This document shows, piece by piece, positions 1 through 10,435 of a stretch of DNA of 51,002 nucleotides. Source of the DNA: Roseovarius sp. (GTDB lineage: Bacteria > Pseudomonadota > Alphaproteobacteria > Rhodobacterales > Rhodobacteraceae); the NCBI GenBank assembly GCA_026709325.1, contig JAPOTF010000169.1:1-51002 (forward strand). Direction: 5' to 3'. Position 1 is the first letter of the stretch; the number at the start of each line of letters is the position of its first letter. The translations under genes and the position numbers were made by a program. Under the pieces are notes generated by a model that made no database searches, had not been told where the DNA came from, and was given only the letters and a program-made list of their open reading frames with translations.

Positions 1-326
1 ACCAGTTGCAGCGCTACATGCCGTGACCTTCCCCTTTCCACCGTTTTTTCGGGCGCCCGGACACCGGGCGCCGGTGACGCATGTCCGGAATCCGGCGAAC
101 CGGCACGAATTCGGGCCTGAATTGCCTGAAATCAAGCGAACCGCATGAAAAATCGCTAAAACCGGCCTCAGGCCCTTGAATTTGCCTTTTCACTGCCTAC
201 ATCTCATATGCGAAAAGCCGTTTTTCCATGACATTCCCCCATAATTTTGCAAGAGGCTCTTGTGAATGCAATTTTGTTAATATTCATAGGATAGTATCTT
301 TATCACGGGAGTAAAATACTTGTTTA
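1..326. other. Intergenic region at the window edge
   Basis: No recognisable complete gene. In the + strand the frame at 3-23 closes with TGA at 24-26, which could be the last codons of a gene lying to the left, but seven codons are too few to identify it. A perfect 9-bp inverted repeat (52-60 and 64-72, loop of three bases) follows. A run of six T lies before the hairpin on the + strand rather than after it, so it is not a standard terminator on either strand. The rest, up to the stop of the peroxiredoxin gene, shows nothing I can name. Confidence 0.4.
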
Positions 327-818
327 TCAGTTAACTTCCTCAAGCAGCATTTCACCACTGGAGATTTCACATGTGCCTGGACTTTCTTCAGCATGAAGAA
401 TTGAAACGATCCCATCCTCTACAATCATGGAATAGCGTTTGGATCTTGCCAGAAGACCTTTTGGAGGTGCGTCAAATTCCATGCCAATTGCCTTTGTGAA
501 ACTACTGTCCGCATCGGCCAGCATGGAAATTCCAGCTGCATCGGCGCCGGTCGCCTTGCCCCAGGATTCCATTACAAAGGGATCGTTCACGCTTATGCAG
601 ATGACATTGTCAACGCCTTTGGCCTTTAAACCTTCGATAACGCGAATAAAACCCGGCACATGAGTGGAATGGCATGTCGGCGTATACGCACCTGGTACGG
701 CAAAAATGGCCACTTTACGGTTTTTTGTAAGATCGCCAAGGGAAACCCGTTCCGGGTCTTTTTCACCCATGCGGAGCAGAGTGGCTTCTGGAAGTTTGTC
801 GCCCGCTGAAATCGCCAT
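327..818 (-). CDS. Peroxiredoxin, Prx5 type
   Basis: Thiol peroxidase of 163 residues, a normal length for the family, predicted cytoplasmic. It reduces hydrogen peroxide and alkyl hydroperoxides. The peroxidatic cysteine is Cys49 in the motif PGAYTPTC (42-49), preceded by the usual thioredoxin-fold strand. Cys150 in PGTCEISS sits where human PRDX5 has its resolving cysteine, so an atypical two-Cys mechanism is plausible; Cys74 is also present. The start ATG is preceded by an AGGAG-like ribosome site on the minus strand. It is divergent from the flavoprotein reductase at 908, leaving about 90 bases for both promoters. Which reductant recycles it cannot be seen. Confidence 0.93.
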   Translation of the reverse strand: MAISAGDKLPEATLLRMGEKDPERVSLGDLTKNRKVAIFAVPGAYTPTCHSTHVPGFIRVIEGLKAKGVDNVICISVNDPFVMESWGKATGADAAGISMLADADSSFTKAIGMEFDAPPKGLLARSKRYSMIVEDGIVSILHAEESPGTCEISSGEMLLEEVN

Positions 819-907
819 TGCAATTCTCCTGTCAATAGATTGCGTTTTCTGAAACTGTAGTTATAGGATCGACATGGCAAACGCCATAACTTTTACGGGA
901 GGGCGAA

Positions 908-2113
908 ATGCCTGGGATTGTAGTGATTGGAGCCGGGCAGGCGGGATGTTCGCTAGCGGCCAGGCTTCGCGCCCTTGGATGCCAGAGGGAGATTACCCTG
1001 ATCGGAGAAGAAAACTTCCCGCCATACCAGCGTCCACCGCTGTCCAAGAAATACGTTCTCGGCGGCATGACACCCGAACGTCTCTTCCTCCGACCAAACA
1101 GCTACTATGAGGAAAACCGAATCGATCTTGTTCTCGGAAACACGGTTGAAACCATTGATAGACAAGGCAAAACCGTGTTTGCAGGCGGCAAAAAAATACC
1201 CTACTCACAACTTGTTCTTGCCACGGGATCTTATCCCCGGCATCTGCCAAAGCCGGTAATCCGGGAAATGGAGGGCATATATGTAATGCGCAACATTGCG
1301 GATGCGGAAAGCATCATTCCCGAGTTTGCCAAAGGCGGGCATGTATTGATCGTGGGTGGTGGTTATATAGGCCTTGAAGCCGCGGCCGCCGCGGCAACGG
1401 CTGGACTAAAGGTAACGGTGATCGAGGCGGCGGAGCGAATATTGCAAAGAGTTGCGGCCAGGCAGACGTCTGATTATTTTCGGACGCTGCATGCGGGGCA
1501 TGGGGTTGATATCCGCGAGTCTGTTGGTCTTAAATCAATTAGCGGGTGCTCCCGTCCCGAACGCGTTCATTTATCTGATGGAACGGAATTGGACGTGGAT
1601 TTCATAATAGTCGGAATCGGAGTCGTGCCCTCCATATCATTGGCTCAAAAAGCCGGGCTGGAAACAGATGTTGGAATTAGAGTGGATGAGCTGGGCAAAA
1701 CCAGTGATGATTCAATATGGGCCGCCGGCGATTGCGCATCCTACATGTGGAAAGACATGTTGATTCGACAGGAAAGCGTGCCAAATGCAATCGACATGGC
1801 CGAGTGCGTGGCCGAAAACATAATGGGCGCAAACAAGGCGTATGTTCCCAAGCCATGGTTCTGGTCTGATCAATATGACGTTAAACTGCAGATAGCGGGG
1901 CTTAACGCCGGCTATGACAATGTGATTGAACGGATGGGGGAGAGCGGCGTTTCATTCTGGTATTACAGGGGCGGGGAATTGCTTGCCGTGGATGCGATGA
2001 ATGACGCGCGTGCATACATGATCGGCAAGCGTCTTGTTGAAATGGGCAAAAGCCCGTCCCGAGATGCAATCGAAAATGCGTCCACCGATCTAAAGGCGTT
2101 GCTCAAGACGTGA
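908..2113 (+). CDS. FAD-dependent ferredoxin/rubredoxin-type reductase
   Basis: NAD(P)H-dependent flavoprotein of 401 residues, like putidaredoxin reductase and other class I ferredoxin reductases that pass electrons to a small iron-sulfur protein. FAD is bound by GAGQAG (8-13) and NAD by GGGYIG (about 150-155). The ATGSYP segment near 105 and the WAAGDCA segment near 273 are the usual second FAD contacts, and the C-terminal part is the family dimerisation domain. The ATG at 908 has a GGGAGG ribosome site seven bases upstream. No ferredoxin or P450 gene is nearby, so its electron acceptor is unknown. Its stop TGA overlaps the GTG start of rsmD by four bases, so the two are probably translationally coupled. 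Confidence 0.9.
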   Translation: MPGIVVIGAGQAGCSLAARLRALGCQREITLIGEENFPPYQRPPLSKKYVLGGMTPERLFLRPNSYYEENRIDLVLGNTVETIDRQGKTVFAGGKKIPYSQLVLATGSYPRHLPKPVIREMEGIYVMRNIADAESIIPEFAKGGHVLIVGGGYIGLEAAAAAATAGLKVTVIEAAERILQRVAARQTSDYFRTLHAGHGVDIRESVGLKSISGCSRPERVHLSDGTELDVDFIIVGIGVVPSISLAQKAGLETDVGIRVDELGKTSDDSIWAAGDCASYMWKDMLIRQESVPNAIDMAECVAENIMGANKAYVPKPWFWSDQYDVKLQIAGLNAGYDNVIERMGESGVSFWYYRGGELLAVDAMNDARAYMIGKRLVEMGKSPSRDAIENASTDLKALLKT

Positions 2114-2661
2114 GAATCATTGCGGGCGAGTTTCGCGGACGGAGACTTGCCTCAATTGGCGGGGGCAGGCGGCAGTCGTTGCGCCCGACATCCGACAGGG
2201 TTCGCGAAAGTCTTTTTAGCATACTTGCGGGCCATATGGTTTTGAATGGCGCTCGTGTTTTGGACGTCTTTGCGGGGACGGGCGCATTGGGACTTGAGGC
2301 TCTGTCTCGCGGTGCAAAAAGTGCGGTTTTTGTGGACAACGGCAAATCCGCGCGAGATCTGCTCAAGCGAAACATCTCCATTTGCGACGCAGATGGTCGC
2401 GCCAGAATACTTGACCGTGATGCCATAAGACCGGGAATAAACAATGGGGCTCCATACAATCTTATGTTCATGGATCCGCCATATGGCCGGGGTTTGGGAG
2501 AAGCGGCGCTTAAGGCCGCTGTGTCGGGCGGATGGATTTCCGAACATGCAGTCATAGCGTGGGAAGAGGGCGTCAATGTGGAAATTCCGAGTTCGTTTGG
2601 GATTATTGACGAGCGTCGCTACGGCAGCACGCAGATCAAAATTCTTGAATATGGCGCATAA
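2110..2661 (+). CDS. rsmD: 16S rRNA (guanine966-N2)-methyltransferase RsmD
   Basis: Methylates G966 of 16S rRNA on the assembled 30S subunit using S-adenosylmethionine. The 183-residue protein has the standard family length. The SAM-binding motif DVFAGTGALG lies at 52-61, the catalytic DPPY at 122-125, and the N-terminal RIIAGEFRGR and RPTSDRVRESLF segments are typical of RsmD. I chose the GTG start at 2110 because MRIIAGEFRG is the usual beginning of the family and it overlaps the upstream stop codon. It is convergent with the UbiH-family gene. Confidence 0.96.
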   Translation: MRIIAGEFRGRRLASIGGGRRQSLRPTSDRVRESLFSILAGHMVLNGARVLDVFAGTGALGLEALSRGAKSAVFVDNGKSARDLLKRNISICDADGRARILDRDAIRPGINNGAPYNLMFMDPPYGRGLGEAALKAAVSGGWISEHAVIAWEEGVNVEIPSSFGIIDERRYGSTQIKILEYGA

Positions 2662-2792
2662 AACGTTGCGTTTCAAATTTCCGGTTTATTCGACACATAA
2701 GTCAAATCACCGTATACGACGGCAGACATTGTCCCTGCAATCGAAATTGCAATGCGATCAGCGGCAAGAGACCGCTGTCCCGCAGTTTGGCT
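2662..2792. other. Short convergent intergenic region with two small hairpins
   Basis: Between the converging rsmD and UbiH-family genes are two small stem-loops: a 6-bp stem with a CGAA loop around 2737-2752, and a 5-bp stem AGCGG/CCGCT just after it. Neither is followed by a T-run, so a bidirectional terminator role is a guess. Confidence 0.3.
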
Positions 2793-4004
2793 TCAACGCA
2801 TCAGATAGGGGAGGTCTCCACCAAGACCCGCCGCTTCACGGATAATCTCGCGGCGAAGCATCGGCATTCTGCCTACCATTCCCATTCCGATATCAAGTAT
2901 TATTTTAAGTGGAAAAACATCATTTGAGAACAGCTTGTTGATTATGTCTGTGGCCATGGCCATCCTGACGTTTTCAAAGCTCCTGCACTGCTGGTAGCGC
3001 GCAAGCACTGCGGAACTGGAAATATCTTCACCGCGCCTCTTTGCGCGGGACAGCACTTCCGCCAATGTCGCGGCATCGCGCAACCCGAGGTTCATGCCCT
3101 GACCGGCAAGTGGATGAATGTTGTGGGCGGCGTCGCCCGCGAGTGCAACGCGGTCCGAAACGATGCGGTTGGCAATTAAAAGTGAAAGCGGATAGCTGAA
3201 GCGTTTACCCTTGAGTCTGATATCCCCAAGAAAATCGCCAAATCTGGGTTTGAGCACTTCAATGAAGTCGGCATCTGAAAGTGCGGTAAATCTCTCTCCC
3301 GTAGCTTGGTTTTCAGACCATACTATGGAACTTGTGTTTCCCGGAAGCGGCAGAATTGCCAGAGGTCCGGGAGGCATGAAAAACTGATGCGCGATGCCAT
3401 GATGTGGAAGATCATGTTCGATTGAAGCAACAAGAGCGGTCTGCCGGTAATCCCACCCGGTTCGTTTTATGCCCGCTCTCGTGGCGGTGCCTGACTTTTT
3501 TCCGTCGCATCCAACCAGGAGTTTGCAGGTTGCCCGCCTGCCGGATGCAAGCCCAAGGGTCATGCATTTCTCGTTTGCTTGTTGCGCCACTATTTCATCG
3601 TTTATGAAGTCTATTGAGCCGGTTTCTCCGCTTGCCTCTCTGAACGCCAGTCTCAGATGCCGGTCCTCAATGACATATCCCATTGGGCCTTCCTCGATTT
3701 CGGCATGGTCGAAATGCAGCGGCGATGAAGTCGGACCGTGCCCCGAATGTCCCTGGGACACTTTGATTTCCAGTATGGGTTGCGCTTTTTCCTTTACCCG
3801 ATTCCATATGCCAATCGCTTCAAGCATTCTCGTGGAGCCAAATGTAAGGGCGTAGGCGCGGCCGTCAAAAGATTTGTGAATTGGATATCTTGCGGCAATG
3901 GCGTCCATTACCGTTACATCATGCCCATCAAGGGCGATCGCATGGGCCAGTGCCGACCCGACAAGTCCGCCGCCGGCAATAACTATATCGCTTGTATCAA
4001 CCAT
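2793..4004 (-). CDS. UbiH/UbiF/COQ6-family FAD-dependent monooxygenase
   Basis: Class A flavin hydroxylase of the family that hydroxylates the aromatic ring of ubiquinone precursors using NAD(P)H and oxygen. The 403-residue protein has the FAD-binding GGGLVG at 11-16 and the second FAD motif GDAAH at 290-294, followed by the diagnostic HPLAGQGMNLGLRD. Length and domain order are normal. The exact carbon hydroxylated cannot be read from the sequence because alphaproteobacterial UbiH, UbiF and UbiL overlap in similarity, so I give no symbol. It is divergent from the amidase gene, with about 80 bases between the start codons. It probably acts at the membrane in ubiquinone synthesis. Confidence 0.88.
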   Translation of the reverse strand: MVDTSDIVIAGGGLVGSALAHAIALDGHDVTVMDAIAARYPIHKSFDGRAYALTFGSTRMLEAIGIWNRVKEKAQPILEIKVSQGHSGHGPTSSPLHFDHAEIEEGPMGYVIEDRHLRLAFREASGETGSIDFINDEIVAQQANEKCMTLGLASGRRATCKLLVGCDGKKSGTATRAGIKRTGWDYRQTALVASIEHDLPHHGIAHQFFMPPGPLAILPLPGNTSSIVWSENQATGERFTALSDADFIEVLKPRFGDFLGDIRLKGKRFSYPLSLLIANRIVSDRVALAGDAAHNIHPLAGQGMNLGLRDAATLAEVLSRAKRRGEDISSSAVLARYQQCRSFENVRMAMATDIINKLFSNDVFPLKIILDIGMGMVGRMPMLRREIIREAAGLGGDLPYLMR

Positions 4005-4083
4005 GCAGATGTATATGGACTTGAAACCGGCTATTGTCCATCATTGGTTCGCCTGGCTATAAGTCAAATCAAATTGCAGAGAG

Positions 4084-5427
4084 ATGAACATGTCAAAAAA
4101 ATGGCTGGCAATGTCCGCCTCCGATCTGGGGCGCGGAATTGAAAATGGAGAGATCGATCCTGGGGAACTGGCGCGGGAATTTCTTGCCGCAATAAATGCC
4201 CACCCTCACCGGGATACTATCTACTCCGTGGTTACGGCCGACCGGGCGCAGTCAGAGGCCGAGGCGGCCTCGAAAAGAGCAAGATACGGAAACAGGCTGG
4301 GTCTCCTTGACGGAGTGCCGATAAGCTGGAAGGATCTGTTCGACAGTGCGGGTACGGCGACGGAGGCCGGCAGTCTTCTTCTGAAGGGGCGCGTGCCCGC
4401 ATCTGATGCCGAGGTGCTTCGCAATGCCTCAATGGCCGGTTTGGTCTGCCTCGGAAAAACGCACATGAGCGAACTGGCGTTTTCAGGGCTTGGCCTTAAC
4501 CCGAAAACCGCAACGTCCCCAAATGTCAATTTTGAAGCGGCGGCGCCTGGAGGGTCGTCTTCGGGGGCGGCGGCAAGCGTTGCCTTTGGACTGGCCTCCT
4601 GTGGAATTGGAAGCGATACGGGCGGTTCCGTTCGAGTGCCGGCGGCGTGGAACGATCTGGTTGGCCTTAAAACGACCGCGGGACTGCTGTCAAACTCGGG
4701 GGTCGTTCCCCTGGTGCCAAAACTTGACACCATTGGTCCGCTCGCGCGAAACGTCGAGGATTGCGCAAGAATGCTGGCCGTGCTGGAAAACGGCAAACCC
4801 GTGGACCTCACGGGCGCGACACTCGAAAATGCCCATTTTGCGGTCCTTGAAACGGTTGTCATGGATGGCATTCGCGATGAACCGGATATGGCTTATCGAA
4901 ATGCGCTTGAGCTTCTCGAAAAGGCGGGGGTGAAACTGAACCCTGTAAAGGCGGAGGAAGCCGCGGAGGCGACCGAACTTTCCTACATGCTTTTTACGGC
5001 GGAGGCTTACGGCACCTGGGGCGAGGTCATAGAATCCGCTCCGGAAAAAATGTTTACACCCGTACTTGAACGCTTCAGGTCCGGCAGGGACTGCTCTTCA
5101 TCGGAATATGTCGCCGGCTGGCTGCGACTTGATGAATTGCGGCGGCAGTGGGTAAAGCGAATGTCTCCGTACGATGCGGTGCTTATGCCTTCCTCCCCGA
5201 TACTCCCGCCGGAGATTGATCGCTTGCTTTCCGACAGGAAATATTACCTTTCCGAAAACCTTCTCGCCCTTCGAAACACGAGAATTTCCAATCTTATGGG
5301 AATATGCTCGATTACACTGCCAACCGGTATTCCAAGCTGCGGCGTCATGATGTGCGGCCTGCCGTTTGCGGAGGGCAGAATTCTGAGATTGGCGCAGGCG
5401 GTTGAGGAAATTTTAAAAATCAGTTAG
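4084..5427 (+). CDS. Amidase-signature family amidohydrolase (GatA-like)
   Basis: Hydrolase of the amidase-signature family, 447 residues. The Ser-cisSer-Lys triad is visible: Lys83 in GVPISWKDLF, the GGSSSG loop at 156-161 supplying the cis-serine, and Ser182 in GSDTGGS as nucleophile. The family includes GatA of the amidotransferase complex, but no gatB or gatC is adjacent and the C-terminal half looks like a stand-alone amidase, so I prefer a general amidase of unknown substrate. Either ATG at 4084 or at 4090 could be used; both follow a GAGAG stretch. The next gene on the same strand is an aminotransferase more than 200 bases away, so they may not share a transcript. Confidence 0.88.
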   Translation: MNMSKKWLAMSASDLGRGIENGEIDPGELAREFLAAINAHPHRDTIYSVVTADRAQSEAEAASKRARYGNRLGLLDGVPISWKDLFDSAGTATEAGSLLLKGRVPASDAEVLRNASMAGLVCLGKTHMSELAFSGLGLNPKTATSPNVNFEAAAPGGSSSGAAASVAFGLASCGIGSDTGGSVRVPAAWNDLVGLKTTAGLLSNSGVVPLVPKLDTIGPLARNVEDCARMLAVLENGKPVDLTGATLENAHFAVLETVVMDGIRDEPDMAYRNALELLEKAGVKLNPVKAEEAAEATELSYMLFTAEAYGTWGEVIESAPEKMFTPVLERFRSGRDCSSSEYVAGWLRLDELRRQWVKRMSPYDAVLMPSSPILPPEIDRLLSDRKYYLSENLLALRNTRISNLMGICSITLPTGIPSCGVMMCGLPFAEGRILRLAQAVEEILKIS

Positions 5428-5647
5428 TGCACAATTCGGGCAAAACGTCTTGAAATGGCTGCAAGCTTTTATTGTTTTTGAAAAAATAACTTAAAAAACA
5501 GCATATTAAATCGATATCTTAATAACGGAAGGCAAAAATGCCACAAATTTGCCCTGATTGGCGGTTTTTGTGGACTCTGTCTCATTAATCATGTATTGTT
5601 GATTGCATCGGGGCGATGACGATCCCGGATTAATGAGGCAGAATATC

Positions 5648-6826
5648 ATGTTTCCCGAGCGGTTTTCGAACCTACCGGTATATCCATTCCAGCGATTGCG
5701 GGCTTTGCTTGACGCGTATTCGCCCGGCGGCAAGGCTATACATATGAGTCTGGGAGAGCCCGGTCATCCGTTTCCATCCTGGGTTGTCGATATTATTGCG
5801 GAAAATTCGGAAGGTTTTGGAAACTATCCGGTCAACGAGGGAACGCCCGAACTGCTGAACGCCGCTCGCGACTGGCTTGAATGGCGTTATGGCGTTGCGC
5901 TTGAAGCGGCGGATAACTTCATCGCATTAAATGGAACGCGCGAGGGACTTTACAACGTGATGGCGGCGCTTTGTCCCGAAGAAAAATCGGGAAAGCGGCC
6001 CGTGGTTCTCATTCCAAATCCGTTTTATCAGGTTTACCTGGTGGCCGCGCTGAGCGTGGGCGCCAAACCCGTCTTTCTGCCGGCCACGCGGGAAACAGGC
6101 TATTTGCCTGATTTTGGCGCGGTGCCGGAAGAGATTCTCAATCAGACCGCGGTTGTCTACATGTGCTCTCCAAGCAATCCGCAGGGGGCGGTGGCGACGA
6201 TTGAATACTGGACGGAGCTTCTGGGTCTGGCGGAAAAATATGACTTCCGGATTTTTGCCGACGAATGCTATAGCGAGATATACCGCGATGAACAACCCGT
6301 TGGGGCTTTGCAGGCCGCATCCAAAATGAACATTGATCCCGAACGGGTTGTTGTTTTTCACAGTCTTTCGAAAAGATCGAATCTGCCCGGCCTTCGCAGC
6401 GGTTTTGCGGCTGGCGGTTCTCAAAGCGTAAAACGGATGAGGCAGCTTAGAGCATATGGCGGTTCTCCCTTGCCAATGCCGCTTCAAAAGGCGGCCGCAA
6501 AGATATGGGCCGAGGAAAGCCACGTGATTCGAAACAGAGAGCACTATCGGGAAAAATACTCCATGGCAGACGAGGTTCTGGGTGACGTGCCTGGCTACAG
6601 GGAACCGCAGGCCGGCTTCTTTTTGTGGCTGCCCGTTCCCAACGGGGTGGCCGCGGCATTAAAGCTTTGGAGGGAAACCGGAGTAAGGGTGCTGCCGGGA
6701 GAATATCTCAGTCAGGATGTGGAGGGGTTAAACCCCGGAGAGGGTTACATAAGAGTCGCAATGGTGGCTCCAAAAGATGAGTTGGCCAATGGTCTCGTTA
6801 AGATTAAAGGCTGCCTCTTCAAATAA
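5648..6826 (+). CDS. PLP-dependent class I/II aminotransferase (DapC-like)
   Basis: Fold-type I aminotransferase of 392 residues. The PLP lysine is Lys242 in the [15 protein letters not shown] segment. Asn177 in SNPQG, Asp205 and Tyr208 in FADECY are the other cofactor contacts. Similarity to the N-succinyldiaminopimelate aminotransferase group suggests a role in lysine/diaminopimelate synthesis, but assignment within this superfamily by sequence alone is unsafe. I chose the ATG at 5648 rather than an in-frame TTG at 5603 because a GAGG ribosome site lies nine bases before it and family members begin here. The gene is followed 19 bases later by ftsK. Confidence 0.85.
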   Translation: MFPERFSNLPVYPFQRLRALLDAYSPGGKAIHMSLGEPGHPFPSWVVDIIAENSEGFGNYPVNEGTPELLNAARDWLEWRYGVALEAADNFIALNGTREGLYNVMAALCPEEKSGKRPVVLIPNPFYQVYLVAALSVGAKPVFLPATRETGYLPDFGAVPEEILNQTAVVYMCSPSNPQGAVATIEYWTELLGLAEKYDFRIFADECYSEIYRDEQPVGALQAASKMNIDPERVVVFHSLSKRSNLPGLRSGFAAGGSQSVKRMRQLRAYGGSPLPMPLQKAAAKIWAEESHVIRNREHYREKYSMADEVLGDVPGYREPQAGFFLWLPVPNGVAAALKLWRETGVRVLPGEYLSQDVEGLNPGEGYIRVAMVAPKDELANGLVKIKGCLFK

Positions 6827-6845
6827 ATGCGGACGGAGTGGGAAC

Positions 6846-9704
6846 ATGGCATTTTTGACAAGCGGTCGCGACCCGCTACTTGACAGTTCAATGGCGGAAG
6901 CGCTTGAGAAGCGCGGAAAGGAACTGGTCGGGCTAATCTTGCTGGCGTTGGGTACGGCGACGGCAATGATGATATTTTCCTATCATCCGGATGATCCAAG
7001 CTGGTTGTCCGCAACCGAGGAGCCGGCGCGGAATCTTCTGGGCCAGCCCGGCGCTTCACTTGCGGCCCCGCTGCATTTGATTCTGGGTTGGGGTGTTTGG
7101 GGGCTGGCTGCGGTTTTCCTGGTTTGGGGCTTCCGGTTTACATTGCATTTCAGCGAGGACCGCGCCATCGGCAGGCTTGTATTTGCTCCCATCTGGATTG
7201 CTTCGCTGTCTCTTTACGCATCGACTCTTCCCCCGGTGGCGAGTTGGGTTCAAATGCATGACACATTTGGGGTTGGCGGTCTTTTTGGGGAAATGGTCCA
7301 GGGCATGCTGTTAAATATTCTGCCGATTGAAGCCGACATTGGACTGAAGCTTCTTTCGGCACTGTTTTTTATGGTGGCGCTGGGGCTTGGTCTGTTTGTC
7401 CTTGGATTTAACTTTAATGAAGTAGTTCGATTTGCTCGTTTGTGTCTGCTTGGTGTCGTACTTGCCTTTGATAAACTGGTCTCGTTTGCCGGTGGCGCCG
7501 CTCAAGGTGCGACACGTTCCGCGCAGCATATCACGTTCAGACCGTCACCGGGACTGGAAAACGGGGATTTCGACGCGGATGAAGAGGAGCCGGATTCGGA
7601 TTATCCACCTGAACCGCAGATATATCGTTCATCCGATACAGGCGGGGATTTGAATCAGTTGGAGGAAGGCGAGGCAAATGAAATCAAACCGGAAAATGCC
7701 GGCAGACTGAAGGGAGCAGGCGGCCTGTTAAACCAGATGTCCTCAATCATGCGCCGTTCGAATGGAGAAATCGAATCCGGGGAACCCGTTGCCGCCAGTG
7801 ACCAGACCATTGAGGAGCGGGTTCACAATCGCATTGCGGATGTCATAAGAAAACGCACGGATCGGGATTTTACTCAGGAGGATCCGAATGGTCGGACGAC
7901 AACCCGTCCAGTTCCGCTTGTCGTCGCGGCGACTCACGCAACTGAACTGCCTCTGGAACCGCCATTGACAGCCGCAAGCCTCGAAAACGGCGTTAACGAC
8001 CAGTTCGAAGATGAAATGGGGGATATGCTTGATGATGTTGCTCCCGTTGAAACAGAGAATGCGCCTCCATTGAACATTCCGCGGGCGAAGCCCAGAAAAG
8101 TTGTCCAACATGCGCTGCGCAGGCAAGCGAAACCCTCTGCGCGCGCAATGGAAGAGGCTCAGCCATCTCTGGAATTTGAATCAAAATCAAAAAACGAATA
8201 CGAGTCTCCGCCGCTTGGCCTGCTGTTAAATCCGGTTAAAATCCAGCGCCATCATCTTTCTGACGAGGCGCTGGAGGAAAATGCCAGAATGCTGGAAAAT
8301 GTTCTGGATGATTACGGGGTCAAAGGCGATATCGTCAGCGTCCGCCCCGGCCCGGTGGTGACAATGTATGAGCTGGAACCAGCTCCGGGTCTCAAGGCCA
8401 GCCGAGTGATGGGTTTGGCCGATGACATTGCCAGATCAATGTCGGCTCTAAGCGCCAGGGTAAGCACTGTCCCAGGCCGGACTGTCATCGGAATCGAACT
8501 GCCAAATGACAACCGGGAAATGGTTGTTTTGAGGGAAATACTCAGCACTCGGGATTTTGGCGACGGGAGCCAGAAGCTTCCTCTGGCTCTGGGCAAGGAC
8601 ATAGGGGGTGATCCGGTGGTTTCCGATCTGGCCAGGATGCCTCACCTGCTTATCGCCGGAACAACCGGTTCCGGCAAATCGGTAGCCATCAACACGATGA
8701 TCCTGAGCCTTCTCTACAAGCTCACCCCGGAGGAGTGTCGGTTAATCATGATTGATCCAAAGATGCTGGAACTTTCGGTCTATGATGGAATTCCCCATCT
8801 TCTTTCACCTGTGGTTACCGACCCGAAAAAGGCGGTTGTGGCTCTGAAATGGGTGGTGGCGGAGATGGAAGAGCGTTACCGCAAGATGTCGAAAATGGGA
8901 GTTCGCAACATTGACGGCTACAACGGGCGAGTGGCTGAGGCGGTTTCGGGCGGCAAAATTTTCTCGCGAACCGTGCAGACGGGTTTTGATGACGAGACCG
9001 GTGAACCGGAGTATGTAACGGAGGAAATCGAGCCTGAAATGATGCCATACATTGTTGTCATTGTTGATGAGATGGCCGATCTGATGATGGTTGCGGGCAA
9101 GGAGATAGAGGCCTGCATTCAGCGTCTCGCGCAAATGGCGAGAGCTTCCGGGATACATATTGTAATGGCGACGCAGCGTCCTTCCGTTGATGTGATCACT
9201 GGTACAATCAAGGCCAATTTCCCGACGAGAATTAGTTTTCAGGTGACATCTAAAGTAGACAGTCGGACCATTCTCGGAGAGATGGGCGCGGAACAGCTGC
9301 TTGGAAGCGGGGACATGCTTTACATGGCGGGCGGCGGAAAAATCACCCGCTGCCACGGGCCGTTTGTTGGCGACGAGGAGGTCGAGGAGGTTGTAAGACA
9401 TTTAAAGGCGTTCGGACCACCTGAATATGTCGCGGGCGTTCAGGAAGGGCCGGAGGAGGACAAGGCGGGCAATATCGACGCGGTGCTTGGTCTTGGAGAT
9501 GGCGGAGACGGCGAGGATGCTCTTTATGATCAGGCGGTGGCGATTGTTCTTCAGGACCGAAAATGCTCCACCTCGTACATTCAGAGAAAGTTGTCCATAG
9601 GATACAACAAGGCGGCCCGCATTGTGGAGCAAATGGAAGAAAATGGCGTGGTAAGTTCGGCCAACCATGTTGGCAGGCGAGATATACTTGTACCCGAGCA
9701 ATAA
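6846..9704 (+). CDS. ftsK: DNA translocase FtsK
   Basis: Septal DNA pump that moves chromosome termini during division and activates XerCD at dif. 952 residues from the ATG at 6846, which has a GGAG site upstream; a longer in-frame start at 6777 overlaps the aminotransferase and is unlikely. The N-terminal region to about residue 215 contains four or five hydrophobic membrane segments, followed by an acidic, low-complexity linker. The motor follows, with Walker [10 protein letters not shown] near residue 604 and Walker [12 protein letters not shown] near 740. The last 65 residues form the winged-helix gamma domain that reads KOPS sites. lolA follows at about 100 bases, the usual alphaproteobacterial order. 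Confidence 0.97.
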   Translation: MAFLTSGRDPLLDSSMAEALEKRGKELVGLILLALGTATAMMIFSYHPDDPSWLSATEEPARNLLGQPGASLAAPLHLILGWGVWGLAAVFLVWGFRFTLHFSEDRAIGRLVFAPIWIASLSLYASTLPPVASWVQMHDTFGVGGLFGEMVQGMLLNILPIEADIGLKLLSALFFMVALGLGLFVLGFNFNEVVRFARLCLLGVVLAFDKLVSFAGGAAQGATRSAQHITFRPSPGLENGDFDADEEEPDSDYPPEPQIYRSSDTGGDLNQLEEGEANEIKPENAGRLKGAGGLLNQMSSIMRRSNGEIESGEPVAASDQTIEERVHNRIADVIRKRTDRDFTQEDPNGRTTTRPVPLVVAATHATELPLEPPLTAASLENGVNDQFEDEMGDMLDDVAPVETENAPPLNIPRAKPRKVVQHALRRQAKPSARAMEEAQPSLEFESKSKNEYESPPLGLLLNPVKIQRHHLSDEALEENARMLENVLDDYGVKGDIVSVRPGPVVTMYELEPAPGLKASRVMGLADDIARSMSALSARVSTVPGRTVIGIELPNDNREMVVLREILSTRDFGDGSQKLPLALGKDIGGDPVVSDLARMPHLLIAGTTGSGKSVAINTMILSLLYKLTPEECRLIMIDPKMLELSVYDGIPHLLSPVVTDPKKAVVALKWVVAEMEERYRKMSKMGVRNIDGYNGRVAEAVSGGKIFSRTVQTGFDDETGEPEYVTEEIEPEMMPYIVVIVDEMADLMMVAGKEIEACIQRLAQMARASGIHIVMATQRPSVDVITGTIKANFPTRISFQVTSKVDSRTILGEMGAEQLLGSGDMLYMAGGGKITRCHGPFVGDEEVEEVVRHLKAFGPPEYVAGVQEGPEEDKAGNIDAVLGLGDGGDGEDALYDQAVAIVLQDRKCSTSYIQRKLSIGYNKAARIVEQMEENGVVSSANHVGRRDILVPEQ

Positions 9705-9711
9705 GGGCGTG

Positions 9712-9763
9712 AATGCCGGCCTGGTTTGGCAAGGCGATGTTCGTCGCCATTTGAGCCGGCATT
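9712..9763. repeat. Branched inverted repeat between ftsK and lolA
   Basis: A 9-bp perfect inverted repeat (9712-9720 with 9755-9763) encloses a second hairpin (9733-9737 with 9744-9748). Transcribed RNA would fold into a stem with an inner arm. There is no T-run after it, so it could be an RNA-processing or stabilising element between the two genes rather than a terminator. The function is inferred from position only. Confidence 0.45.
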
Positions 9764-9802
9764 GGTTGAACTTGCCCTGTTCATTGTGACGCCTATCTGT
9801 AT

Positions 9803-10435
9803 ATGGTGAATTCCAACTTGAACGTGAGACACATGCTGCGTTTGACTCTTGTCGCATTGCTGCTAATGACCGGTGTCCCGGCATTTGCGGATAAATTGTC
9901 CCTGGATCAGATTTCGGAATATCTCAACGGGTTTCGAACTGCGACGGGCACCTTTACGCAATTGAATGATGATGGCTCCAAAGCCACGGGCACATACGCC
10001 ATTAGACGTCCGGGCCGGGCAAGATTTGAGTATGATGCGCCAATGGACGCCGTTGTTGTCTCCAATGGAGCGACTGTCGGAATCGTGGATGGCAAGTCAA
10101 ACACGCGACCGCATGCCTATCCCCTGTATATAACGCCGCTAAAGATCATTTTGGCGCGCAAGGTTCGGCTGAACCGCGCAAAAATGATAATCGGCCATAT
10201 GGGAGACGGGACGACGACGACAATACGCGCACAGGATCCCCTGTTTCCGAATTACGGCACCATTGATCTGGTTTTTTCCAATTCACCGGTGAAACTCAAA
10301 AAGCTTGTGGTCAACGAGGCAAGCGGCAACAGGATAACAATGATATTAAACGATTTAACAACAGGGGTAAGGCTCGCGGATAAACTGTTTGAAATCCCGG
10401 GCTTGGACACTAACCGGTTCAACAATCAGAACTGA
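9803..10435 (+). CDS. lolA: Outer-membrane lipoprotein carrier protein LolA
   Basis: Periplasmic chaperone that takes lipoproteins from the LolCDE complex to the outer membrane. The product is 210 residues from ATG 9803; an ATG at 9833 starts directly before the hydrophobic signal peptide (LRLTLVALLLMTGVPAFA) and may be the true start. Mature-protein features match the LolA family: RPGRARFEYDAPMDAVVVSNGATVGIVD in the first sheet and the repeated beta-strand pattern through the C-terminus. Length and position behind ftsK agree with other alphaproteobacteria. Confidence 0.9.
   Translation: MVNSNLNVRHMLRLTLVALLLMTGVPAFADKLSLDQISEYLNGFRTATGTFTQLNDDGSKATGTYAIRRPGRARFEYDAPMDAVVVSNGATVGIVDGKSNTRPHAYPLYITPLKIILARKVRLNRAKMIIGHMGDGTTTTIRAQDPLFPNYGTIDLVFSNSPVKLKKLVVNEASGNRITMILNDLTTGVRLADKLFEIPGLDTNRFNNQN

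Noticed and set aside
52..72. Hairpin near the window start as a terminator
   Set aside because: The T-run precedes the hairpin on the + strand and becomes an A-run on the minus strand, so it fits neither direction.
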